DNA of 64,000 nt from Paragemmobacter ruber (GTDB lineage Bacteria; Pseudomonadota; Alphaproteobacteria; Rhodobacterales; Rhodobacteraceae), in assembly GCF_009908315.1 (NCBI RefSeq), contig NZ_JAAATW010000003.1, forward strand, positions 248,001 to 312,000. Reading direction: 5' to 3'. The notes under the pieces are model-generated. The model saw only the letters and a program-made list of their open reading frames with translations. It did not search any database and was not told the origin of the DNA. Below, one piece after another: positions 55,262-64,000 of this stretch. Position 1 is the first letter of the stretch. Every line of letters starts with the position of its first letter. Position numbers and translations under genes: made by a program.

Positions 55262-56812
55262 ATGCTGTCCGAGATAGACCTGTCGCCCTGGCCGCCCTGC
55301 CCTGCCCCGTTCAACATGGCGCGGCATGTGCTGGAGGCATCCGCCACCCGCGCGCCGGATCGGATGGCGCTGCAGATCATCAGCCCCAAGGGCGCGGAGC
55401 GGTGGAGCTATGCCCGGCTGATGGCGGCGGTGCGGGGTTGCGGGACGGGGCTTCTGGCGCTGGGTTTGCGGCCGGGTGACAGGGTTCTGATGCGCTTGGG
55501 CAATGTGGTGGAGTTCCCGGTCCTGTTTCTGGGGGCGATCGCGGCCGGGCTGGTGCCGGTGCCCACCTCTGCCGCCCTGACGGGGGCAGAGATCACGCGG
55601 ATGGCGGGCGTAGTGCAGCCTGCGTTGATCGTGGGCGGAGACGGGGTGGCGCTGCCCGACCCCCTGCCCTGCCGGGCGGTGACGGCGGCCGATGTCGCAG
55701 GCTGGGCGCGGCTGGCACCCTGCGACTGGGACATGGGGGATCCCAGGCGGTTGGCCTATGTGGTATTCACCTCGGGCACATCGGGGCGGGCGCAGGCGGT
55801 GGCGCATGCGCATCGCGCGATCTGGGCGCGGGGGATGATGCATCAGGGCTGGGAGGGGATCGGGGATGGCGACCGCGTCCTGCATGCGGGGGCCTTCAAC
55901 TGGACCTATACGCTGGGCACGGGCCTGATGGACCCGTGGACGGTAGGCGCGGTGGCGATGGTGCCTGCACCGGGGGTGGAGGCGGCGGCGCTGCCCTTGC
56001 TGATGAAGCGTTTTGACGTGACGGTTTTTGCCGCCGCGCCGGGGGTGTATCGGCAGATGCTGCGGGCGCCCATGCCCCCGCTGCCCAAGCTGCGCCATGG
56101 GTTGAGCGCGGGCGAGGCGATGGGGGATGCGCTGCGCGCGGCCTGGGAGGCGGCCACAGGGCGCCCGCTGCATGAGGCGCTGGGGATGACGGAGGTATCC
56201 ACCTATATCTCGGGCAGTCCCGCGCGCCCTGCGCGGGCGGGGACGGCGGGATGGGTGCAGGCGGGGCGGCGCGTGGCGGTGCTGGGCGCGGAAGACGCGC
56301 CGGTGCCGCGCGGGGCGCAGGGCGTGCTGGCGGTGCATCGGTCCGACCCGGGGCTGATGCTGGGCTATCTGGGCGATGCGGAGGCGACCGCGGCGCGCAT
56401 CCGGGGCGATTGGTTCGTGACGGGCGATCTGGCGGAAATGGACGGGGATGGCGCGATCCGGTTTGTCGGGCGGGCGGATGATCTGATGAACCCCGGGGGG
56501 GTCCGGGTTTCGCCGCTGGAGGTGGAGGCGGTGATGGCCACCTGCCCGGGCGTGACGGATTGTGCGGTCGCGGAGGTGGAGGTGAAGCCGGGCGTGCGGG
56601 TGATTGGCTGCTTCTATCTGGGCGCCGCCCCGCTGGACGAGGCTATTCTCGCTGCCCATGCCGGGGCCAATCTGGCGCGCTGGAAGCAGCCGCGGCTCTG
56701 GGTCAGGGTTGACGCCCTGCCGCGATCGGCCAACAACAAGCTGAACCGGCGCGCGCTTGCGGGCCTTGTCCCGCCCGCGAAAAAAGGAACAACACCGCAT
56801 GATCCGGCTTGA
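55262..56812 (+). CDS. Acyl-CoA synthetase (AMP-binding family)
   Basis: 516 aa ANL-family ligase. A3 loop FTSGTSGRAQAV, GMTEVS, GDLAEMDGDG and C-terminal Lys in NNKLNR are visible. The usual Lys of the A3 loop (PKAV) is Gln here. Resembles benzoate- or short-chain acyl-CoA ligases. Overlaps the DsbA-like gene by 14 bp; probably regulated by the divergent XRE-cupin protein. Confidence 0.85.
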   Translation: MLSEIDLSPWPPCPAPFNMARHVLEASATRAPDRMALQIISPKGAERWSYARLMAAVRGCGTGLLALGLRPGDRVLMRLGNVVEFPVLFLGAIAAGLVPVPTSAALTGAEITRMAGVVQPALIVGGDGVALPDPLPCRAVTAADVAGWARLAPCDWDMGDPRRLAYVVFTSGTSGRAQAVAHAHRAIWARGMMHQGWEGIGDGDRVLHAGAFNWTYTLGTGLMDPWTVGAVAMVPAPGVEAAALPLLMKRFDVTVFAAAPGVYRQMLRAPMPPLPKLRHGLSAGEAMGDALRAAWEAATGRPLHEALGMTEVSTYISGSPARPARAGTAGWVQAGRRVAVLGAEDAPVPRGAQGVLAVHRSDPGLMLGYLGDAEATAARIRGDWFVTGDLAEMDGDGAIRFVGRADDLMNPGGVRVSPLEVEAVMATCPGVTDCAVAEVEVKPGVRVIGCFYLGAAPLDEAILAAHAGANLARWKQPRLWVRVDALPRSANNKLNRRALAGLVPPAKKGTTPHDPA

Positions 56813-57440
56813 TATCTTTTCCGATCCTGTCTGCCCGTGGTGCCTGATCGGCAAGGCCTATCTGGACCGCGCGCTGGAAAGCCGACCGAACCATCCCTTT
56901 CAGGTGCAGTGGCATCCATTCCAGCTCAACCCCGGGATGCCGCAGGGCGGCGCGGATCATGTGGAATATCTGGCGGCGAAGTTCGGGGGGCGCGAGAAGG
57001 CGATACAGGCCATGCTTGAGGTGGCCGAACATGCCAAGCGGGCCGGGGCCGAGATCGACATGGAGAAGGTCACGCGCCTGCCCAATACGCTGGATGCGCA
57101 TCGGCTGATCCATTGGGCGGGGATCGAGGGGCGGCAGGCGGCGATAGTGGCGCGGCTGTTCCGGGCGCATTGGCGCGACGGGGCGGATATCGGGGATCAC
57201 GCGACGCTGGCGGGGCTAGCGGGCGAGGTGGGGATGGACGGCGCTGCGGTGGCGCGGCTGTTGGCGAGCGAAGCGGATGCCGATGACATACGGGCGCGGG
57301 ATGCGGATGCCCGGCGTAAGGGCGTGACGGCGGTGCCGACCTTTCTGATCGCGCAGCACTATGTCGTGTCGGGCGCGCAGCCGGTGGAGGTCTGGCAGCA
57401 GGTGATCGACGAGCTGGTGGAGCAGGCGGCGCAGGGCTGA
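56799..57440 (+). CDS. DsbA-family thioredoxin-fold oxidoreductase (FrnE-like)
   Basis: 213 aa. Active site C12-PWC15 and the cis-Pro loop TAVPTFLI. No signal peptide, so it works in the cytoplasm, like FrnE/2-hydroxychromene isomerase-type members. ATG 56799 chosen from AAAAAGGAA upstream and family opening MIRLDIFSDPVCPWC. Coupled to the acyl-CoA synthetase. Confidence 0.9.
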   Translation: MIRLDIFSDPVCPWCLIGKAYLDRALESRPNHPFQVQWHPFQLNPGMPQGGADHVEYLAAKFGGREKAIQAMLEVAEHAKRAGAEIDMEKVTRLPNTLDAHRLIHWAGIEGRQAAIVARLFRAHWRDGADIGDHATLAGLAGEVGMDGAAVARLLASEADADDIRARDADARRKGVTAVPTFLIAQHYVVSGAQPVEVWQQVIDELVEQAAQG

Positions 57441-57639
57441 TAGGCGCCGCGCAAAGGCCGAAAGGGTTACACAGAGGGCGGCCGAGGCGCGGCGGGGAGG
57501 GGCTGTCTCCTCGCTGCCTTGGCGTGTTGATCGGGGCGATGTCCGGGGGGCACACGGCAAGTTGAGCGGCGACGGGCGCACAGGGATCTGTGCGGTCGGG
57601 GCAGTGTCGGCGAAGCGGGCCGCGTGGTAGCCCGGCGGC

Positions 57640-58860
57640 ATGACACAGATATCCGCCCCCGACGGCCGCCCCGCCGCGATCATGGGACAGCGCGAGTTCA
57701 TCGCCCTGATCGCCATGCTGTTTGCCACCATCGCCTTTTCCATCGACGCGATGCTGCCCGCCCTGCCCGAGATCGCGGCGGAGTTGTCGCCCGATGCGCC
57801 CAATGCGGCGCAGCTGATCCTGACGTCCTTTGTCATGGGCATGGGGATCGGCACGCTGTTTGCGGGGCCCCTGTCCGATGCTTTCGGGCGGCGGCCGGTG
57901 ATCCTTGCCGGGGCGGCGCTGTACTGTGCGGCGGCGCTGGTGGCCTATGTCTCGCCCACGCTGGAGGGTGTTCTGGTGGCGCGGCTGTTGCAGGGTCTGG
58001 GCGCGGCGGGGCCGCGCGTGGTGTCGCTGGCGCTGGTGCGCGACCTTTACAAGGGGCGCGAGATGGCGCGGGTGGTGAGCTTCGCGATGATGATCTTCAC
58101 GCTGGTCCCCGCGATTGCGCCCTTCATCGGCGAGGAGATCATGTCGGTGACGGGGTGGCGGGGGATCTTTCTGGCGTTTCTGGTCTTTTCTGGTCTGTCG
58201 ATGCTGTGGTTCTGGCTGCGCCAGCCCGAAACGCTGACGGCGGGGCAGCGGCGGCCGTTGCAGGCGGCCACGCTGCGGGCGGCCTTTGTCGAGGTGCTGT
58301 CGCACCGGGTGGTGGTGGTGTCGATCGCGGTGCAGACGCTGGTCTTTGCCTGCCTGTTCGGCACGCTGTCGGCGACGCAGCCGATCTTTGACCAGGTCTA
58401 TGGCGAGGGCGACAGTTTCGCGATGTGGTTTGCGGTGATCGCGGTGGTGTCGGGATCGGCGAGCCTGATCAACGCGCGGCTGGTGGTGCGGCTGGGGATG
58501 CGGCGGATGATCACCGTGACGCTGGCGGCGCAGGTGGTGTTCACGCTGGTCGTGCTGGTGACGAAGGTTGCTGGGCTGTGGCCTGCGGCGCTGGCCTTCC
58601 CGGTTCATCTGATCTGGACCATCGGGGTGTTCTTCATGACGGGGCTGACGGTGGGCAATCTGAATGCGCTGGGGCTGGAACCCGTGGGCCATATCGCGGG
58701 GATGGCGGCCAGCGTGATGGGGGCGATCGCGACGGTGGCCTCCGTCCTGCTGGCGGTGCCGGTGGGGTTGGCGTTCAACGGGACGGCCTATCCCCTCATG
58801 GTGGGGGTGGCGGTGTTTGCGGCGGGGGGCTGGGGGTTGATGCGGATGATCCCGCGGTAG
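57640..58860 (+). CDS. MFS multidrug exporter (Bcr/CflA type)
   Basis: 406 aa, 12 hydrophobic helices. IDAMLPALPEIAAEL, GPLSDAFGRRPVI and the antiporter motif region LVRDLYKGREMARV match Bcr/CflA proteins. Exports drugs or small metabolites by proton antiport. Shine-Dalgarno is weak; a Met at residue 15 is possible. Its stop lies inside a palindromic repeat. Confidence 0.9.
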   Translation: MTQISAPDGRPAAIMGQREFIALIAMLFATIAFSIDAMLPALPEIAAELSPDAPNAAQLILTSFVMGMGIGTLFAGPLSDAFGRRPVILAGAALYCAAALVAYVSPTLEGVLVARLLQGLGAAGPRVVSLALVRDLYKGREMARVVSFAMMIFTLVPAIAPFIGEEIMSVTGWRGIFLAFLVFSGLSMLWFWLRQPETLTAGQRRPLQAATLRAAFVEVLSHRVVVVSIAVQTLVFACLFGTLSATQPIFDQVYGEGDSFAMWFAVIAVVSGSASLINARLVVRLGMRRMITVTLAAQVVFTLVVLVTKVAGLWPAALAFPVHLIWTIGVFFMTGLTVGNLNALGLEPVGHIAGMAASVMGAIATVASVLLAVPVGLAFNGTAYPLMVGVAVFAAGGWGLMRMIPR

Positions 58861-58884
58861 GATGGGCAGAACTGCCCATCCTAC
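58857..58884. repeat. REP-like palindrome GTAGGATGGGCAG, copy 1
   Basis: Perfect 13-bp inverted repeat with a 2-nt loop. It contains the MFS stop codon. Second copy exactly 100 bp downstream. Together they fill the gap between the convergent MFS and mfd genes and can form strong hairpins in either transcript. Confidence 0.8.
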
Positions 58885-58956
58885 AGGGCGGGCAGAGGTC
58901 TTGGCCTTTGCGACCTTTGCAACAGGGTCAAGGGTATGGTTGTGGGTGAGGCCAAT

Positions 58957-58984
58957 GTAGGATGGGCAGTCCTGCCCATCCTAC
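58957..58984. repeat. REP-like palindrome GTAGGATGGGCAG, copy 2
   Basis: Identical 13-bp arms to 58857-58884; only the 2-nt loop differs (TC for AA). It lies 9 bp past the mfd stop. Confidence 0.8.
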
Positions 58985-58993
58985 GTGCCGCCC

Positions 58994-61900
58994 CTAGGCC
59001 TTGGCCTTCACCACCTTTTCGGCCAGATCGCGGGCGATGGCGAAGGCGCCCTTGATGCGGTCGGCTTCCGTCTTCCAGTCGCGCATCAGCACGATCTTAT
59101 TGCCCTGCACACGCGCGGCCGGATCGGATTTGATGAAGTCGACCAGCCCTGCCGGGTTGGCGAACTTGTCATTATGGAACTGCACCGTGGCGCCTTTCGG
59201 CCCGGCATCCAGACGGCTGATGCCTGCACGTTTGCACATCGACTTGATCCGCATGACCAGCATCAGGGTGTTCACCTCGCGGGGCAAGGGACCGAAACGG
59301 TCGATCAGTTCGGCGGCGAAGCCTTCGAGTTCCACCTTGGTTGTGAGCGATGACAGCCGCCGATAGAGGCCCAAGCGGATATCAAGATCAGGAATATAGT
59401 CTTCGGGGATCAGGACAGGGACGCCGAGGTTGATCTGCGGCGCCCATTGATCATCCAGCGGCGCGAGGCCGGACAGTTCGCCCGATTTCAGCTTGGCGAT
59501 CGTGTCTTCCAGCATCTGCTGGTAAAGTTCGTAACCCACTTCCTTGATATGGCCGGATTGTTCTTCGCCCAGAAGGTTGCCCGCGCCGCGCAGGTCGAGG
59601 TCATGCGAGGCGAGGTTGAAGCCTGCGCCCAGGGAATCGAGGCTGCCCAGCAGGCGGAGGCGTTTCATCGCCTGCGGGGTGAGCGGCATGCGGGGTTTCG
59701 TGGTGAGGAAGCAATAGGCGCGCGTCTTGGCGCGGCCCACGCGGCCCCGGATCTGGTAGAGCTGGGACAGGCCGAACATGTCGGCCCGGTGGACGATCAT
59801 CGTGTTCGCAGTGGGGATGTCGAGGCCCGATTCCACGATGGTCGTGGAAAGCAGCACGTCATACTTGCCGTCGTAGAATTCGTTCATCTTTTCGTCGAGA
59901 TCGCCCGCGGCAAGCTGGCCATGGGCGATGACATAGGTCACCTCGGGCACATGGGTGCGCAGGAAATCCTCGATCTCGGGCAGGTCAGAGATGCGGGGGA
60001 CGACGATGAAGGACTGGCCGCCGCGATAGCGTTCGCGCAAAAGCGCCTCGCGCAATGTCACGGGATCGAATTCCGACACGTAGGTGCGGATGGCGAGGCG
60101 GTCCACAGGGGGGGTGGCGATGATCGACAGGTCGCGCACGCCGGTGAGCGAGAGTTGCAAGGTGCGCGGGATGGGGGTGGCGGTCAGCGTCAGGACGTGG
60201 ATTTCCGACCGCATCTCCTTCAGCCGTTCCTTGTGGGCGACGCCGAAATGCTGTTCCTCGTCGATGATGAGAAGGCCGAGGGATTTGAAGCGGATGTCCT
60301 TGGCGAGCAGCGCATGGGTGCCCACGCAGATATCCACTGTGCCGTTCGCGAGGCCTTCGCGGGTGGTCTTGGCCTCTTTCGCGCTGACGAAGCGCGAGAG
60401 GGGTTTGACGGTGATCGGGAAGCCCCGGAAGCGTTCGGCGAAGCTGCGGTAGTGCTGGCGGGCCAGCAGCGTGGTGGGGCAGATCACGGCGACCTGCATC
60501 CCCGCCAGCGCGGCGACGAAGGCCGCGCGCATGGCGACCTCGGTCTTGCCGAAGCCCACATCGCCCACGATGAGGCGGTCCATCGGGCGGCCCGATTCCA
60601 GATCGGCCACCACATCGGCGATGGCGGAGAGCTGGTCATCGGTTTCCTGCCAGGGGAAGCGGGCGGCAAACGCCTCCCACAGGCTGTGCGGCGCCTCGAG
60701 GATGGGGGCGTGGCGCAGGGCGCGTTCCGCCGCGATCCGCATGAGGCGGTCGGCGATTTCGCGGATGCGTTCCTTGAGTTTCGCCTTCTTGGCCTGCCAT
60801 GCGCCGCCGCCGAGGCGGTCGAGCAGGCCTTCTTCATGGCCGTAGCGGGAGAGAAGTTCGATATTCTCCACCGGCAGGTAGAGTTTCGCCCCTTCGGCAT
60901 ATTCCAGCGCCACGCAGGCATGGGGCGCGCCAAGGGCGGTGATCGTTTCGATCCCCAGATAGCGGCCTACGCCATGTTCGACATGGACGACCAGATCGCC
61001 GGGGGTGAGGGTGTCCACCTCGCGCAGGAAGTTTTCGGCCTTGCGCTTGCGCTTGGGCTTGCCCACGAGGCGGTCGCCCAGCACATCCTGTTCGGAGATG
61101 ACGGCAAGGCCGGGGGCGGTGAACCCGGCCTCGAGCGCCCAGACCATCAGGAACAGGCCGCCCTTGCCTTCTGGCACCTCGCGCAGGTCACGGATGCGCT
61201 GCGCGCCGGTGACGCCCTGATCGGTGAGCAGACCTTCGAGACGTTCGCGCGCGCCATCGGACCATGAGGCGAGGATGACCTGACGGTCCTTGGTCAGGTC
61301 GCGGATATGGGTGGCGAGCGCGCCGAACAGGCTGATGCCTTCCTGCTGGCGTTCAGGGGCGAAGTTGCGCCCCATCCGCCCGCCTGCATCGAGGACGCCC
61401 GGGCCGGGGCTTTGCGGGTTGGGGGAAAGCTGAATCAGGCGGTGGGGGGCGGTGGCCGCCTCCCATGCCGGATCGTCGAGGTAAAGGAGGCCCGGCGCCA
61501 CGGGTTTGTAGACGGAATCGAGGCGGCCCTTGGCTGTCATCGCCTCGCGCCGGGCGTCGTACTGATCCTCGATCCCGTCCCAGCGCGACAGGCGGGCGGG
61601 GGTGATCTGGTCATCGAGCACGACGGTGGCGGTGGGGATGTAGTCGAACAGCGTCTCAAGCCGATCATGGAAGAAGGGAAGCCAATGCTCCATCCCCTGA
61701 TGCTTGCGCCCCGCGCTGACCGCCTCATACAGCGGGTCGTCCGATCCCCCTGCCCCGAACTCCAGCCGGTAGGATTGGCGGAAGCGGGTGATCGCGGCCT
61801 CATCGAGGATGATCTCGGACATGGGCGCGAATTCGACGGAGGTGAGTTTCTCGGTCGTGCGCTGGGTTTCGGGGTCGAAGCGGCGCGCGCCATCCAGAAC

Positions 61901-62437
61901 ATCGCCGAAGAAATCGAGCCGTATGGGCGTGCGGCTGCCGGGCGGCCAGATGTCCACGATGCCGCCGCGCAGGGCGTAATCGCCGGGTTCGGCCACGGTG
62001 GAGACGGGGGTGAAGCCCATGCGGGTGAGAAAGCCCTTGAGCCGCGCCTCATCCACCCGGTCGCCCACGCGGGCGGCAAAGGCGGCGTCGCCGATCACGG
62101 CGCGCGCGGGCAGGCGCTGCATCGCGGCGCCAAGCGTGGTGAGCAGGACGAAAGGCCCCTTCACGCCCGCCGCCAGCAGCGCGAGCGTGGCCATGCGCCG
62201 GGCCGATATGGCCGGATTGGGCGAGACGCGATCATAGGGCAGGCAATCCCAGGCCGGGAAATCCAGCACCAGCACCCCCGGCGCCATCACGGCGAGGGCC
62301 GCTGCCATCGCCTCGGCCCGCTTGTCATCGCGGGCGATGTGGATGACGGGGGCGCCCCGTTCCAGTTCGCGGGAAAGGAGGCGGGCGTCATACCCTTCGG
62401 GCGCGCCACCAAGGAGGATGCGGGGACCTGTCTGCAT
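58994..62437 (-). CDS. mfd: Transcription-repair coupling factor Mfd
   Basis: 1147 aa. UvrB-homology N-terminus, RNA-polymerase interaction domain (TPGDLVVHVEHGVGRYLG), RecG-like translocase with GDVGFGKTEVAMRAAF and DEEQHFG, and the C-terminal regulatory domain. Removes stalled RNA polymerase and recruits UvrA. Full length. Confidence 0.98.
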   Translation of the reverse strand: MQTGPRILLGGAPEGYDARLLSRELERGAPVIHIARDDKRAEAMAAALAVMAPGVLVLDFPAWDCLPYDRVSPNPAISARRMATLALLAAGVKGPFVLLTTLGAAMQRLPARAVIGDAAFAARVGDRVDEARLKGFLTRMGFTPVSTVAEPGDYALRGGIVDIWPPGSRTPIRLDFFGDVLDGARRFDPETQRTTEKLTSVEFAPMSEIILDEAAITRFRQSYRLEFGAGGSDDPLYEAVSAGRKHQGMEHWLPFFHDRLETLFDYIPTATVVLDDQITPARLSRWDGIEDQYDARREAMTAKGRLDSVYKPVAPGLLYLDDPAWEAATAPHRLIQLSPNPQSPGPGVLDAGGRMGRNFAPERQQEGISLFGALATHIRDLTKDRQVILASWSDGARERLEGLLTDQGVTGAQRIRDLREVPEGKGGLFLMVWALEAGFTAPGLAVISEQDVLGDRLVGKPKRKRKAENFLREVDTLTPGDLVVHVEHGVGRYLGIETITALGAPHACVALEYAEGAKLYLPVENIELLSRYGHEEGLLDRLGGGAWQAKKAKLKERIREIADRLMRIAAERALRHAPILEAPHSLWEAFAARFPWQETDDQLSAIADVVADLESGRPMDRLIVGDVGFGKTEVAMRAAFVAALAGMQVAVICPTTLLARQHYRSFAERFRGFPITVKPLSRFVSAKEAKTTREGLANGTVDICVGTHALLAKDIRFKSLGLLIIDEEQHFGVAHKERLKEMRSEIHVLTLTATPIPRTLQLSLTGVRDLSIIATPPVDRLAIRTYVSEFDPVTLREALLRERYRGGQSFIVVPRISDLPEIEDFLRTHVPEVTYVIAHGQLAAGDLDEKMNEFYDGKYDVLLSTTIVESGLDIPTANTMIVHRADMFGLSQLYQIRGRVGRAKTRAYCFLTTKPRMPLTPQAMKRLRLLGSLDSLGAGFNLASHDLDLRGAGNLLGEEQSGHIKEVGYELYQQMLEDTIAKLKSGELSGLAPLDDQWAPQINLGVPVLIPEDYIPDLDIRLGLYRRLSSLTTKVELEGFAAELIDRFGPLPREVNTLMLVMRIKSMCKRAGISRLDAGPKGATVQFHNDKFANPAGLVDFIKSDPAARVQGNKIVLMRDWKTEADRIKGAFAIARDLAEKVVKAKA

Positions 62438-62509
62438 GGCGCCTGACTTAACCGCCCGGGCAGCGGCGTCAACGGCAAAGGCGTGCGGTTTTCCGCGCCG
62501 GACGGGGGG

Positions 62510-63034
62510 CTAGCGGAAGGTGCCCAGCGTCAGGTTCTGATACATGCCGAACATGCCGGTGAAGAACAGCGCGAACATGCCCACAGTCTGCACGGTGATG
62601 CGGTGGCGCCGCAGCGTGCGGAACAGATCGGGGCCGCGCAGATCGTGGCGTTCGATGACAAGGCAGGTGCGCAGCGTCAGGGCCATCACCCCCAGCATCG
62701 GCAGCACGAGGCAGAGCAGCGCCTGCGCGAATTCCATGCGGAAGAAGATCGCCAGGACGATCAGGCTGGTCACGAGGAAGCAGACCAGCCCCACAAGGAT
62801 CAGCCCGCCCGTGCGCAGGATCAGCAGGAAACGGCGGGTATAGATATGGGCCAGCGCTTCGACATCCGCCTGCGCCTGTTCGCCTTCGCGTTCGGCGCGG
62901 CGGATCATGTCATGGGGCACGCCCACCACGAAATGGCTGACAGTGGACCAAAGCACCGCCAGTGCCAGCCAGAACCAGAGGTTCGAGAAGGATCTGAGGT
63001 CGATCACTTCGAAGATCGTCTTGTACCAGTCCAA
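62510..63034 (-). CDS. Four-helix membrane protein conserved in Rhodobacteraceae
   Basis: 174 aa from a TTG at 63034, chosen because DWYKTIFEVIDLRSFSNLWFW then starts at once as in relatives I remember; no better start exists in frame. Four transmembrane segments and a charged loop after the first. Relatives are sometimes labelled a component of the SufBCD complex; nothing in this sequence supports that. Divergent from hemB. Confidence 0.65.
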   Translation of the reverse strand: MDWYKTIFEVIDLRSFSNLWFWLALAVLWSTVSHFVVGVPHDMIRRAEREGEQAQADVEALAHIYTRRFLLILRTGGLILVGLVCFLVTSLIVLAIFFRMEFAQALLCLVLPMLGVMALTLRTCLVIERHDLRGPDLFRTLRRHRITVQTVGMFALFFTGMFGMYQNLTLGTFR

Positions 63035-63157
63035 CCCGCGCGTCCCTGTCTGACAGCGCCCCACCGCTTCCGCCTTGAGGCCCGGCTCTTTCTCTGGCAG
63101 GCAAGGGGCGTGGGTGCAAGCCCCGATGGATAGACCCTGCGCCCCGGAGCCCCGCCG

Positions 63158-64000
63158 ATGAGACCGATTTCCGCCCCGACCCCGGCCACCCGCTTTCGCC
63201 GCCTGCGCCGGACGGCGGCGCTGCGCGCCCTGTCGCAGGAGACGGCGCTGACGGTGGGCGATCTGATCTGGCCGCTTTTCGTGCGCGACGGTGCGGGGGT
63301 GCGCGAGCCTGTCGCCTCGATGCCCGGGGTGGAGCGGCTTTCGGTCGATCTGGTGGTTCAGGCGGCGGAACGGGCGGCGGGTCTGGGGATACCGGCGGTC
63401 TGCCTCTTTCCCTACACTGACCCCGCGCTCAAGACCGAAGCCTGCGAAGAGGCGTGGAACCCCGACAATCTGGCCAATCGCGCGATCCGGGCGATCAAGG
63501 CGGCGGTCCCGGAGATCGCGGTGATGACGGATGTGGCGCTGGACCCCTACAACGCGAACGGCCATGACGGGCTGGTGCGCGACGGGGTGATCCTGAACGA
63601 TGAAACGATCGAGGCGCTGGTGAGGATGGCGCTGGCGCAGGCGGAGGCGGGGGCCGATATCCTTGGCCCGTCCGACATGATGGACGGGCGCATCGGCGCG
63701 CTGCGGGCCGCGCTGGAGGCGGCAGGCCACAAGGATGTGGCGATCCTGTCCTATGCGGCGAAATATGCCAGCGCCTTCTATGGGCCCTTCCGCGATGCGG
63801 TGGGGGCGTCAGGCGCGCTGAAGGGCGACAAGAAGACCTATCAGATGAACCCCGCCAATTCGGACGAGGCGCTGCGTCTGGTCGAACGCGACCTGCGCGA
63901 GGGGGCGGATATGGTGATGGTCAAGCCGGGGATGCCCTATCTCGACATCTGCCGCCGGGTGAAGGACGCCTTCGGCGCGCCGACCTATGCCTACCAGGTG
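63158..64000 (+). CDS. hemB: Porphobilinogen synthase (ALA dehydratase), 3' end outside window
   Basis: 281 codons visible. Condenses two 5-aminolevulinates in haem/chlorophyll synthesis. Active-site Lys motifs SYAAKYASAFYGPFRD and MVKPGMPYLD are present. The zinc Cys triad is replaced by DVALDPYNANGHDG, the Asp-rich variant; the Rhodobacter capsulatus enzyme of this kind works without metal (established). Roughly the last 50 residues are missing. Confidence 0.96.
   Translation, partial: MRPISAPTPATRFRRLRRTAALRALSQETALTVGDLIWPLFVRDGAGVREPVASMPGVERLSVDLVVQAAERAAGLGIPAVCLFPYTDPALKTEACEEAWNPDNLANRAIRAIKAAVPEIAVMTDVALDPYNANGHDGLVRDGVILNDETIEALVRMALAQAEAGADILGPSDMMDGRIGALRAALEAAGHKDVAILSYAAKYASAFYGPFRDAVGASGALKGDKKTYQMNPANSDEALRLVERDLREGADMVMVKPGMPYLDICRRVKDAFGAPTYAYQV

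Overview
The window is about 64 kb of high-GC (roughly 65-70 %) alphaproteobacterial chromosome, most likely a member of the Rhodobacteraceae (Rhodobacter/Gemmobacter/Tabrizicola-like). Evidence: strong GCG/CTG codon bias, the aglA-aglK arrangement, a CckA phosphorelay kinase near recA-alaS, a GAAC-N7-GAAC LexA box at recA, an IscR with no Cys triad, a metal-independent-type HemB, eukaryotic-type isocitrate dehydrogenase, and a suf cluster headed by iscR. Gene density is high, most genes are housekeeping, and I see no integrase, transposase, phage or CRISPR array. Both ends cut a gene (alpha-glucosidase at the left, hemB at the right).

Layout. 0-8 kb: tail of an alpha-glucoside uptake operon, a LysR regulator with an agmatinase-family gene, a PhyH dioxygenase with a TehA-type channel, a glutamine amidotransferase and guaB. 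8-11.5 kb: an acidic secreted subtilase, an unusual G-rich repeat tract, and a convergent anti-sigma/ECF-sigma pair. The subtilase and the sigma gene share a matching promoter motif, so they look like one regulatory module. 11.6-12.6 kb: hemP-bfd-bfr (haem uptake and iron storage). 12.7-22 kb: SDR, RsmB-type methyltransferase, cckA, a sulfotransferase, recA, alaS. 22-32 kb: class II amidotransferase, LysR, typA, two tandem YitT membrane proteins behind twin palindromes, a DUF1127 protein, icd, a DUF2235 hydrolase, and an abhydrolase/HD operon.

32-41.3 kb: the iron-sulfur assembly operon iscR-desulfurase-sufB-(pyruvyl transferase)-(YbjQ)-(small membrane protein)-sufC-sufD-(two Yip1-like membrane proteins)-sufS, under a promoter overlapped by an Irr/ICE-like palindrome. 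41.4-47 kb: tRNA-Arg(CCG), rpe, a DAO-family oxidoreductase divergent from a LuxR-type regulator, and rpsB-tsf. 47-52 kb: a pseudouridine catabolism operon (psuK-DUF1349-psuG), DUF502, patatin and bdhA. 52.3 kb: a strong candidate small RNA with promoter, hairpin and terminator. 52.5-64 kb: a peptide-type binding protein, an entericidin-like lipoprotein, an XRE-cupin regulator divergent from an acyl-CoA synthetase/DsbA pair, an MFS exporter, mfd, a small membrane protein and hemB.

Iron and redox metabolism is a recurring theme (hemP, bfd, bfr, suf operon, hemB). Noncoding DNA carries several small dispersed inverted-repeat families, mostly between convergent genes, where they probably end or stabilise transcripts. 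All functions are read from protein motifs and context by eye; no database search was possible.
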